A stretch of 64,000 nt of DNA, taken from the NCBI GenBank assembly GCA_002708825.1, contig PAPF01000007.1:1-64000 (forward strand), given 5' to 3'. The stretch comes from Phyllobacteriaceae bacterium. Lineage in GTDB: Bacteria; Pseudomonadota; Alphaproteobacteria; Rhizobiales; Rhizobiaceae. Positions 43,324-50,991 of this stretch are shown piece by piece. The stretch's first letter is position 1. Each line of letters begins with the position of its first letter. A model generated the notes under the pieces. That model had not been told where the DNA came from. It made no database searches and saw only the letters and a list, made by a program, of their open reading frames with translations. Both the position numbers and the translations under genes were made by a program.

Positions 43324-44270
43324 CATTCCCGCAGGACGAGATCGGCGATGACCGGCAGGTGGTCGCTGCCCACGGACGGCCCCGTGCGGATGGCGTGGAT
43401 GCGGATTCCGCCGGAGACGAGCACGTGGTCGATTGGCAGGCCGGTCAGCGGACGCAAGGCATCCGGCGCCGTGAGCGGCAGCCAGGTCGGCCGGTAGCCC
43501 GGTACCACGCGCGTTTGCGTCAGCCCGGCGACACGGTCGACCGCATGGCTCCACGGCGCCGCGTTGAAATCCCCGCCCAGCACCAGCGGGTGGGGCAGGG
43601 CGGCGAGCAGCGGCGAAAGCCGGTCGATATGGCCCGCCTGGTTGACCGGCCAGGGCCATTTCAGATGCAGGCTGGCAAAGGTGACGGGCGTGCCGCGAAC
43701 CAGCAGGCGCACGGCGGCCAGACGCGAATCGGCGCTGCACAGTGCCGGCTCGCCCGCGATGGCCGGCCAGCGGCTGAACACGAGAAGCCCGCCCTCCCAT
43801 TCAAGGAAAAGGCATGAGACCCGGACCGGATAGTCACCGTCAAGCTGTTCCGCGATCTGCCCCGGCCCGTCCCTGGCCTCCTCGACGAGGATCACGTCAG
43901 GCTTCATGGCGCGGATAAAGGCTGCGGCGCGGCCGATCTCGCCATTGTCCGAACGCGCATTGAACTGGATGACGCGAAGCGGGTCCGGCGCCGCCGCAGC
44001 ACCCGTTGTCGCGACGCCCGGCAGAAAGGGCGCCGTCGAAACCATGGCTGCCAGCACCACGCACATGGCGCCGGCAGCAAGGCGCCGCAATCCCCTTGCA
44101 AAGGCCCATAGGCTCGCGAGCGCCAGCAGCGCGCCAAGGTGCAGCCGGAAATGGGCAATCGAATCGAGCGCGGGATGAAGCGGCGCTGCCAGCGAGGCCA
44201 GGACTGCCAGGCAGAGGATCAGCGTGAGGGTGCGGGGGAGCGGACGTGACGGGCTGGACGAGGCAGACAT
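43323..44270 (-). CDS. Membrane endonuclease/exonuclease/phosphatase-family protein
   Basis: The 315-aa protein has three hydrophobic segments in its first ~90 residues. An EEP-fold hydrolase domain follows, with the expected active-site pieces: QFNARS, VILVEEARD, LGGDFNAAPWS, IDHVLVSGG and SDHLPVIA. The same fold includes DNA nucleases and inositol or lipid phosphatases. Membrane anchoring makes a phosphodiesterase role in the envelope more likely. It has its own terminator shared with the ETF-QO gene. Confidence 0.88.
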   Translation of the reverse strand: MSASSSPSRPLPRTLTLILCLAVLASLAAPLHPALDSIAHFRLHLGALLALASLWAFARGLRRLAAGAMCVVLAAMVSTAPFLPGVATTGAAAAPDPLRVIQFNARSDNGEIGRAAAFIRAMKPDVILVEEARDGPGQIAEQLDGDYPVRVSCLFLEWEGGLLVFSRWPAIAGEPALCSADSRLAAVRLLVRGTPVTFASLHLKWPWPVNQAGHIDRLSPLLAALPHPLVLGGDFNAAPWSHAVDRVAGLTQTRVVPGYRPTWLPLTAPDALRPLTGLPIDHVLVSGGIRIHAIRTGPSVGSDHLPVIADLVLRE

Positions 44271-44441
44271 GGGCGCAACGGTTATTCGGACGCCCGCATT
44301 CCTGCCATCGAAACCGGAACGAATGATGAGCCGCTTGATGCGGATTTTACCGAATGGGCCGGAAACCGGCGATCCTGTTGCGGGGCGGGGGCGCTTGTGT
44401 TTTCATTCACGTGTCTGAAAGGGACATCGGGAGGATAGCGC

Positions 44442-45038
44442 ATGAGATTGCCCTGGTTGACCGGCCTTGCGGTCCTCGCCCTTGCCATGGGCGCTCCGGC
44501 ATCGGCTGACGCCAAGGCGCGCATCACCACCAAGACGAAATATTATACCGTCCAGGGCGACACCGGCATGGCGCTGTTCAAGTCGATGAACCGGAACGGC
44601 CCGCGCCACGCCTTCATGAAGAAGGCCATGGCTCAGACCCAGTACAAGACCAGTCCGCGCGGCAGCATGACCTGGAAGGACGGTGTCTGCCGCGTCGAGG
44701 ATGGCGGCTACGATGCCGAGATCACCTATGTCTATCCGAAGCCGCACAAGCGCCTGACCGGCGACATGGCGCGCCGCTGGAAGGCCTTCATGGTGCACAC
44801 CATCGCCCATGAGAAGATGCATGGCCGAATTGCTGCGGAAATGGCCCATGCGCTGGACCGCCACATCCGCACCTTCGCCATGAAGGACGGAAAGGGCTGC
44901 CGCAAGGCGCTTGCCCGGCTGCGCCGAGACGTCCAGGCGATCTACAAGCGTTATGACGACAAGCAGAATGCCTATGACAAGCGCGAGCACCGCAACGGTG
45001 GTGCGGTGGAAAAGAGCGTGCTGCGGCTGGTGAAATAG
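44442..45038 (+). CDS. Secreted DUF922-type zinc protease
   Basis: The 198-aa exported protein has a signal peptide of ~24 residues. The conserved 'KYYTVQGDTGMALFKSMNRN' opening is the DUF922 signature. The HExxH zinc motif is His123-Glu124-K-M-His127 in HTIAHEKMHG. The C-terminus is highly basic. DUF922 proteins are predicted Zn-dependent proteases of the envelope; the substrate is unknown. The gene lies directly before the large palindromic repeat array. Confidence 0.85.
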   Translation: MRLPWLTGLAVLALAMGAPASADAKARITTKTKYYTVQGDTGMALFKSMNRNGPRHAFMKKAMAQTQYKTSPRGSMTWKDGVCRVEDGGYDAEITYVYPKPHKRLTGDMARRWKAFMVHTIAHEKMHGRIAAEMAHALDRHIRTFAMKDGKGCRKALARLRRDVQAIYKRYDDKQNAYDKREHRNGGAVEKSVLRLVK

Positions 45039-45074
45039 GTCCGGCATCCGCATATTGATCTGGGGCGACAGCGC

Positions 45075-45842
45075 CTCTCCCTCGTCATCCTCGGGCTTGT
45101 CCCGAGGATCTGCTGCGGTGGCAGGGGAGGCGCGTATCGGTCTACAACGGTTTCAGACAACGCATCCGCACATTGGTCTGTGAGACACGGGTGCAGATCC
45201 TCGCCACAAGGGCGAGGATGACGCGGTTTCACATGTTGCGCCTCTCCCTCGTCATCCTCGGGCTTGTCCCGGGGATCTGCCGCGGTGCCAGGGCAGGGTG
45301 CGTATCGGTCTGCGACGGTTGCAGACAACGCATCCGCACATTGGTCTGTGAGACACGGGTGCAGATCCTCGCCACAAGGGCGAGGATGACGCGGTTTCGC
45401 ATGTTGCGTCTCTCCCTCGTCATCCTCGGGCTTGTCCCGGGGATCTGCTGCGGCGGCAAGACACGGCGTGTATCGATCTGCGACGGTTTCAAACAACGCA
45501 TCCGCACATCGGTAGGGGACAAACGGGTGCAGATCCTCGCCACAAGGGCGAGGATGACGCGGTTTCACATGTTGCGTCTCTCCCTCGTCATCCTCGGGCT
45601 TGTCTCGAGGATCTGCTGCGGTGGCAGGGGAGGCGCGTATCGGTCTGCGACGGCGGCGGCAGGGAGGGCATTGATATGAGGCGGCGACATCTCTCCCTCG
45701 TCATCCTCGGGCTTGTCCCGAGGATCTGCGGCGGCAGGGCAGAGCGGGCATCGATCTGCGACGGTTGCGGACAACGCATCCGCGCTTCGGTCTGTCAGAC
45801 ACGGGTGCAAATCCTCGCCACAAGGGCGAGGATGACGGTCCA
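45075..45842. repeat. Array of ~168-bp palindromic repeats
   Basis: Five units begin CTCTCCCTCGTCATCCTCGG at 45075, 45242, 45410, 45578 and 45691. The first three are 167-168 bp, the fourth is shortened to 113 bp and the last is ~150 bp. Each full unit holds two different hairpins: one centred on CCTCGGGCTTGTCCCGAGG, the other on ATCCTCGCCACAAGGGCGAGGAT. These resemble the palindromic intergenic elements (REP/RIME-like) common in rhizobia. Since 168 is a multiple of three, long repeating false ORFs appear on both strands. There are no unique spacers, so it is not a CRISPR. Confidence 0.9.
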
Positions 45843-45910
45843 TCCGAGGCGGTTATCCGGAAAGGAGCGAGGGGCGAAAAAGCCCATGGTCCGGTGACCA
45901 GAAAGGAAAG

Positions 45911-46096
45911 GCCCGGCTCACGTGCTCGCCGGGCAGCGCCGCCAAGTGTTTTTGACGCCCGGCACGGGGCGGCTTGGCGGTCACATTTTGCGCCACGACC
46001 AGAAGCCATGACTCGAGAAGTTCGCCCGGCTCACGTGCTCGCCGGACCGTGCCATCAAGGAGTTTGAGGCCCGGCACGAGGCGGCTTGACGGTCAC
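45911..46096. repeat. Second duplicated intergenic element
   Basis: Two ~75-bp copies start GCCCGGCTCACGTGCTCGCC at 45911 and 46024 and run through CCCGGCACG.GGCGGCTTG.CGGTCACA. The period is 113 bp. This element is different from the 168-bp array that ends 70 bp earlier. Its function is unknown. The whole gap 45039-46297 holds no convincing gene. Confidence 0.8.
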
Positions 46097-46168
46097 ACGC
46101 ATGACGATAGCCAATGGTGCGCCTGAATGCAAGTCATGCGTTGAGAAAACTTGCCCATGCAACCGGCC

Positions 46169-46201
46169 AAAAGAAACCCCGGCGCATGCGGGTTGCCGGG
46201 G
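46169..46201 (-). terminator. Terminator of the AMP nucleosidase gene
   Basis: On the minus strand CCCCGGC - 11 nt - GCCGGGG is followed by TTTCTTTT. It lies ~100 bp after the amn stop codon, between that gene and the repeats. Confidence 0.7.
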
Positions 46202-46297
46202 CATCCGGTGGCGGGGTAGCCCGCCCGCACGGGTGCCAGCCGGATTGGCCGAAGAGTGGCGAACACTGCGCTTGCTGTCAGCCCAGGGCTGCCGTTC

Positions 46298-47800
46298 TCA
46301 CTGGAATGCGGTCTCGGTGAAGCTGCGCAGCTTTCGGGAATGGAGCCTTTCGCGTGGCATGGCGGCCAGCTTCTCCATCGTGCGGATGCCGATGTCCAGA
46401 TGCTGCGCCACCTGCCGCTTGTAGAATTCCGTCGCCATGCCGGGCAGCTTCAGTTCGCCGTGCAGCGGCTTGTCGGAAACGCACAGCAGCGTGCCGTAGG
46501 GCACGCGGAACCGGAAGCCGTTGGCGGCGATGGTGGCCGATTCCATGTCCAGTGCGATGGCCCGGCTGACCGAGAGCCGCTGCACCGGGCCGCGCTGCTC
46601 GCGCAGCTCCCAGTTGCGGTTGTCGATGGTCGCCACCGTGCCCGTGCGCATGATCTTCTTCAGCTCGTAGCCCGACAGGCCGGTGACCTCGGCCACCGCC
46701 TCCTGCAGCGCCACCTGCACCTCGGCCAGTGCCGGAATGGGCACCCAGACCGGCAGGTCGTCGTCCAGCACGTGGTCCTCGCGCACATAGGCATGGGCCA
46801 GCACATAGTCGCCCAGCGCCTGGCTGTTGCGCAGGCCCGCGCAGTGCCCGAGCATCAGCCAGGCATGGGGCCGCAGCACGGCGATATGGTCGGTGATGGT
46901 CTTGGCATTGGACGGGCCGACGCCGATATTGACCATGGTGATGCCGCCATGGTCGCCCTTCTTCAGGTGATAGGCCGGCATTTGCGGCAAACGCGCCAGC
47001 GCGGCGCCGGAGGAAGGCTCGCGCTCGCCTGCCAGCGTCACCGCATTGCCCGGCTCCACGAAGGCGTCGTAGCCGCCGCCGCCCTGCGCCATGAGCTGGC
47101 GCGCGAACATGGCGAATTCGTCGATGTAGAACTGGTAGTTGGTGAAAAGCACGAAATTCTGGAAATGCCCCGGGCTGGTGGCCGTGTAATGGGCCAGGCG
47201 GTGCAGCGAATAGTCGACGCGCTGCGCGGTGAACGGCGCCAGCGGCAGCGGCTCGCCTTCGCCCGCTTCATAGGTGCCGTTGACGATGTGGTCGTCCGTG
47301 GCGTTGAGGTCGGGAACGTCGAACAGGTCGCGCAGCGGCCGCGACACGCGCTCGGCCACGTTGGCTTCCACGTGGGAGCCTTCCGAAAAACAGAAATGCA
47401 GCGGGATCGGCGTGTTGGATTCGCCCACGCTCACCGGCACGCCATGGTTCTTCATGATCAGGCCGAGCTGGTCTTCCAGATAGCCCAGGAACAGGTCCGG
47501 CCGCGTGATCGTGGTGGCATATTCGCCCGGCATCGCCATGTGGCCATAGGCCAGGCGCGAATCCACCTGCGCATAGGAGGAGGTCGTGACGCGGATATCG
47601 GGATAGAAGGCGCGCCAGCGCCGGTCGCTGCGCCCGGTCGTCGCGACCGTCTCGAAGGCGTCGCGCAGGAAGGTCGTGTTGCGATCGTAGATCTCGGCCA
47701 GCGCGCGTACCGCGGCGGCGGGGTCGGTATGGTCGCGCCGCTGGATCCGTTCCGGCATGGCGACATCGGCAATGGGGGAGGGGTAGATTCGCTTTTCCAT
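46298..47800 (-). CDS. amn: AMP nucleosidase
   Basis: The 500-aa enzyme hydrolyses AMP to adenine and ribose 5-phosphate, tuning the adenylate pool. The N-terminal regulatory domain (about 1-180) and C-terminal phosphorylase-fold domain (about 260-480; GGITMVNIGVGPSNAKTITD, 'LMLGHCAGLRNSQALGDYVL') are both intact. The length is the family norm. Confidence 0.95.
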   Translation of the reverse strand: MEKRIYPSPIADVAMPERIQRRDHTDPAAAVRALAEIYDRNTTFLRDAFETVATTGRSDRRWRAFYPDIRVTTSSYAQVDSRLAYGHMAMPGEYATTITRPDLFLGYLEDQLGLIMKNHGVPVSVGESNTPIPLHFCFSEGSHVEANVAERVSRPLRDLFDVPDLNATDDHIVNGTYEAGEGEPLPLAPFTAQRVDYSLHRLAHYTATSPGHFQNFVLFTNYQFYIDEFAMFARQLMAQGGGGYDAFVEPGNAVTLAGEREPSSGAALARLPQMPAYHLKKGDHGGITMVNIGVGPSNAKTITDHIAVLRPHAWLMLGHCAGLRNSQALGDYVLAHAYVREDHVLDDDLPVWVPIPALAEVQVALQEAVAEVTGLSGYELKKIMRTGTVATIDNRNWELREQRGPVQRLSVSRAIALDMESATIAANGFRFRVPYGTLLCVSDKPLHGELKLPGMATEFYKRQVAQHLDIGIRTMEKLAAMPRERLHSRKLRSFTETAFQ

Positions 47801-47884
47801 GACCCACTCTAGTCAATCAAGTTGACAAGAAAAGGGGGGACGGGAGCGGAATTCCGCGCCCGCCGCCGTGCTTTTCCAGGCGCG

Positions 47885-48580
47885 TCAGCGCGGTTCGGGA
47901 CCGAACCGGTTGGGGCCTTTGGTGCCGCGCTGGACGAAGAAGATCAGCAGCACGATGAAGCCGATCAGCGGGATGAAGACCAGGAGATACCACCAGCCGA
48001 CCCTGTCGGTGTCGTGCAGGCGGCGCACACCCACCGCGATGGAGGGAATGAGCACGGCCAGGCTGAACACGGCGCCAAGCAGGCCCGCTTCCGATGCGGC
48101 GCCGAACAGCGCCATGTCGAGGAAACTTGTCACCATGGAACCGGCCAGGGTGAACAGCGCAAACCACCAGAATTCGGGGCGCCGCGCGCGTCCCTGGAAT
48201 GTGGCATATTTCGAGAAACACGTCTTCACCGCGCCCATGAACGTGTCGGGGTCTGGCGCGTCCGGATCGCGCGCCATGCCCTCCTGCTGCGTTTCCTGCC
48301 AGGGCCCGCGCGTGCTTTGCGGCCCGTTGGCGGATGCATCCGCACCCGTCGCGGCTGGTGGTGGCGCGCTGACCGGCGGCGGCGCCTCGCCACCCCAATG
48401 GGCCGGCCGCACGCCGGAGGGAAGCGTTTCGGTGGCCTTCTTCCAGTTCTCCATGCCGGCCGTCCAGACCAGCGTCTCGGGCCGCACCAGGCCGCTCTCG
48501 GCCATGGCCCGCATCTGGTCCTCGCCCACCGGTCCGCGCCGTTCCTGTCCCTCGGCGTAATACCACTGCCGTTCATCCAT
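47885..48580 (-). CDS. GYF_2 - DUF805 membrane protein
   Basis: The 231-aa protein has an N-terminal GYF_2 domain (residues ~4-55: WYYAEGQERRGPVGEDQMRA), a Pro/Ala-rich linker, and a C-terminal DUF805 domain with four hydrophobic segments and the family GVRRLHDTDRVGWWYLLVF motif. Both domains occur in uncharacterised envelope proteins; GYF_2 is thought to bind proline-rich partners. It lies 84 bp after the amn start, on the same strand. Confidence 0.85.
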   Translation of the reverse strand: MDERQWYYAEGQERRGPVGEDQMRAMAESGLVRPETLVWTAGMENWKKATETLPSGVRPAHWGGEAPPPVSAPPPAATGADASANGPQSTRGPWQETQQEGMARDPDAPDPDTFMGAVKTCFSKYATFQGRARRPEFWWFALFTLAGSMVTSFLDMALFGAASEAGLLGAVFSLAVLIPSIAVGVRRLHDTDRVGWWYLLVFIPLIGFIVLLIFFVQRGTKGPNRFGPEPR

Positions 48581-48654
48581 GCCGGCTCACCCTCTCTTGC
48601 TTCGCCCCTTTCGCTACTGTGGCAGAAGTGCCGGCCGGGCCGCAAGTGGTGGTT

Positions 48655-48807
48655 TCAGCGGCACAATCCCCCGTCCGCGTTCAGGCAGGGCACGATGGCC
48701 GCCTCCCAGGAACGCGCGGGCCGCGCGGTTTCGGCGACAAGGATCGACAGGCCGATGCCGAGCGCGGCGGCCAGCAGGCAGACGATGGTGAAGCGGCGGG
48801 CAAGCAT
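48655..48807 (-). CDS. Small membrane or exported peptide
   Basis: The likely 50-aa product, starting MLARRFTIVCLLAAALG, has a single hydrophobic helix (signal or anchor) and a short tail ending in two cysteines (VPCLNADGGLC). The frame is open to 48885, but the shorter start gives a sensible signal. The function is unknown. It is upstream of, and on the same strand as, the GYF_2-DUF805 gene. Confidence 0.45.
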   Translation of the reverse strand: MLARRFTIVCLLAAALGIGLSILVAETARPARSWEAAIVPCLNADGGLCR

Positions 48808-48982
48808 GAAACGGTGTCCCCTGACCTCATGGAATGCCCCATCCTGCCTGCGCTGCGCTGAACCGCCCCTGATGGCGTCGTTCATCCACGGTTCAAAATG
48901 GTTGACGCGGGCCGCGCGGACATCGCGCTTGAGGCATGCCTGCGGCTGTGCTTGTCTCTGCCGCTATCCGGAGGACAGGACC

Positions 48983-49696
48983 ATGACCGCCACCCAGACC
49001 GCACCGATCGCGCTGTATTACTGGCCGACACCCAATGGCTGGAAGATCACCATCATGCTGGAGGAACTGGGCGTTCCCCATGATCTGCATTTCGTGGACA
49101 TCCTGAAGGGCGAGCAGTTCGAGCCGGATTTCCTCGCGATCTCCCCCAACAACCGGATGCCGGCTATTGTCGATCCGGAAGGCCCGGACGGCACGCCGGT
49201 TTCCGTGTTCGAGAGCGGCGCCATCCTGCAATATCTCGGCCGCAAGTTCGGGCGGTTCTACCCTGCCGGGGAGCGCGCCCGAATCGAGGTCGAGCAGTGG
49301 CTTTTCTGGCAGGTCGGAGGCCTCGGGCCGATGTGCGGCCAGGCGCACCACTTCCGGGGCTACGCGCCCGAACAGGTGCCCTATGCCATCGAGCGCTACA
49401 CCAACGAGGTGAACCGGCTTTACGGCGTGATGAACCGCCGCCTCGCCGACCGCGATTTCCTCGCCGGCGACTATTCCATCGCCGACATGGCCTGCATCGG
49501 CTGGGTGAAGCCCTACAAGCGGCAGGGACAGGACCTGGATGACTTCCCGAATGTCAAACGCTGGTTCGAAACCATGATGGCGCGCCCGGCGGTCGAGCGC
49601 GGCATCAGGGCGGGCGAGGAGAAGCGGCTCTCGATCAACGAGATGACCAAGGACCGCGACGCCTGGAAGCTGCTCTTCACGCAAAAGGCGCGATGA
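48983..49696 (+). CDS. Glutathione S-transferase, YfcG/Ure2-like
   Basis: The 237-aa protein has an N-terminal thioredoxin-fold domain (LYYWPTPNGWKITIMLEELG; SPNNRMPAIVD cis-Pro site; FESGAILQYL) and an all-helical C-terminal domain. The T-P-N-G-W-K pattern is that of the nu-class GSTs (YfcG, YghU), which act as disulfide-bond oxidoreductases. GGAGGACAGG precedes the start. Confidence 0.92.
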   Translation: MTATQTAPIALYYWPTPNGWKITIMLEELGVPHDLHFVDILKGEQFEPDFLAISPNNRMPAIVDPEGPDGTPVSVFESGAILQYLGRKFGRFYPAGERARIEVEQWLFWQVGGLGPMCGQAHHFRGYAPEQVPYAIERYTNEVNRLYGVMNRRLADRDFLAGDYSIADMACIGWVKPYKRQGQDLDDFPNVKRWFETMMARPAVERGIRAGEEKRLSINEMTKDRDAWKLLFTQKAR

Positions 49697-49715
49697 GCGC
49701 GCCGGGACCTCGCGA

Positions 49716-50054
49716 TCAGCGCTTCGTCCAGGTCTGCGTCTTGCAGAAGATCTTGAGCGCGCAGCCCTTCAGCTTCATCGAAGCGCCGGCGACCGTGGCC
49801 GAACCGGAATAGGTCTTGTCGTCGGCCGGGTCGGTGATCGTGCCGGAATAGTTGCCGCCTGAACCGGACATCTTGCCGATGCGCTTGCCGCTGTATTTGC
49901 CGCTCTTCAGCGTGATGCAATAGGCGCCGCCGCAGGATGCGATTGCAGCGGTCTCGCCGCTTTGGGTTCGCCAGTTGCCCTCGATGGGATCGGCCATGGC
50001 CGTCCCGGCTGTCATCGCCAGCATCGCGGCGGCAAGTGTAAGCATGCGCGTCAT
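49716..50054 (-). CDS. Exported DUF2147-like protein
   Basis: The 112-aa protein has a signal peptide cleaved after AMA (residue 21). The mature domain (PIEGNWRTQSGETAAIASCG; MSGSGGNYSGTITDPADDKT; TWTKR at the end) is the small beta-barrel DUF2147 pattern. It has cysteines at four places that may pair in the periplasm. The role is unknown. It converges with the GST gene. Confidence 0.8.
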   Translation of the reverse strand: MTRMLTLAAAMLAMTAGTAMADPIEGNWRTQSGETAAIASCGGAYCITLKSGKYSGKRIGKMSGSGGNYSGTITDPADDKTYSGSATVAGASMKLKGCALKIFCKTQTWTKR

Positions 50055-50468
50055 GTCATTCCTCCCGTGTCAGCCCGTCGGGCGTCAACGCAAACTACAG
50101 CCAAGCCCTGTCCGCAGGCAATCGGGCGGTGCGTGACGCTGCGTGAAGCACGGGACGGGTCCGTTTTCGGCCCTCCGCAGCCATCGGATCAAGCGCCATC
50201 ACGGGATGCACCTTGTTGCCTTGGTCAACGAATCCTTGATTTCGCAGACCGGCATTTTATGCGGTTTTTCATTGAAAGCCTGCTTTGCCGCGGGTTTCGA
50301 TGCTTAACGGAAACTGAGGTTTACGCCTTGTTTTCATTTTGTTTGTTTCAAATTAAGCACAAGTTTTTACGGCGGATTCAAGGCTCTGCGGCATCCTGAA
50401 AACCATGAAGCGCGGCCCTCGAATGAGGCAAGGAAACGGGTCGCCAACGGGATACAGGGGATTGGAAA
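50055..50468. other. A/T-rich intergenic region
   Basis: 414 bp without a gene between divergent genes. The stretch 50220-50380 is markedly A/T-rich (GTTTTCATTTTGTTTGTTTC and similar) and probably carries the promoter of the Sel1-like gene. Nothing else is recognised. Confidence 0.5.
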
Positions 50469-50735
50469 ATGGCACGTTTTGACATGCACGAAGCCGGCGC
50501 CGGCGCCATGGACGCAACGACCCAGGCCGACATCCTTTTCGAGATGGGCATGATGTATGCGACCGGCCGCGACTGCGAGATGGACCTGGTGGCCGCCCAC
50601 AAGTGGTTCAACATCGCCGCGATCAAGGGCTCGGCCCGCGCCGCCGCGCTGCGCTCCGAAATGGCCGGCCAGATGTCGAAGGCCGAACTCGCCCGCGCCC
50701 TGCGCGAGGCCCGCGAATGGATGACGATGCACTGA
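50469..50735 (+). CDS. Small Sel1-repeat-like protein
   Basis: The 88-aa cytoplasmic protein contains one Sel1/TPR-like helical pair (ILFEMGMMYATGRDCEMDLV followed by AAHKWFNIAAIKGSARA) and a charged C-terminal helix. It is a conserved small protein type in rhizobia as far as I recall, with no assigned function; a protein-binding adaptor is likely. Only one repeat is present, so it may need a partner to fold a groove. Confidence 0.8.
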   Translation: MARFDMHEAGAGAMDATTQADILFEMGMMYATGRDCEMDLVAAHKWFNIAAIKGSARAAALRSEMAGQMSKAELARALREAREWMTMH

Positions 50736-50967
50736 TCATCCGTGCAGACAGGTTTACAAGCCCCGCACCGCGAGAACGGGGTGGAACCGCCCGAAGGCGG
50801 AAACGGTCGGCCGGCAACACAAGAAGAAGTGGGCCTTCGCGATGCGAGGGACCCGGCCACGGACCGGCACTGCGAACGCGTATTTTCGGCGTGGGGACGC
50901 TCGGGGGACGCTTGGCAGGTGAAAGTGAGCCGCGACCGGCAGGGGACAGCCGGCGCGGCTCTTTTCT
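50736..50967 (+). ncRNA. Structured 3' region, possible small RNA
   Basis: 190 bp of GC-rich sequence with successive short hairpins (CCCCG/CGGGG near 50760-50780; CCGCC-CGAA-GGCGG near 50788-50801) ends in the strong terminator at 50927-50967. It is either the long 3'-UTR of the Sel1-like mRNA or a separate sRNA. No known RNA family is recognised. Confidence 0.3.
50927..50967 (+). terminator. Terminator downstream of Sel1-like gene
   Basis: GAGCCGCG(A)CCGGC - 8 nt - GCCGGCGCGGCTC followed by TTTTCTT; 13 paired bases with one bulge. Confidence 0.85.
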
Positions 50968-50991
50968 TGACGGGACGCCAGCGCTCCGCCG

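Noticed and set aside
45173-45679. 168-aa repeating ORF (and complementary frames at 44972-45568)
   Set aside because: Produced by the 168-bp repeat period; it consists of translated palindromes and carries no start or family support.
45075-45842. CRISPR array
   Set aside because: Units are 113-168 bp, nearly identical throughout, with no short repeats separated by unique spacers and no cas genes.
49962-50399. 145-aa plus-strand ORF over the DUF2147 promoter region
   Set aside because: Half of it is antisense to the exported protein gene and the rest covers A/T-rich promoter DNA.
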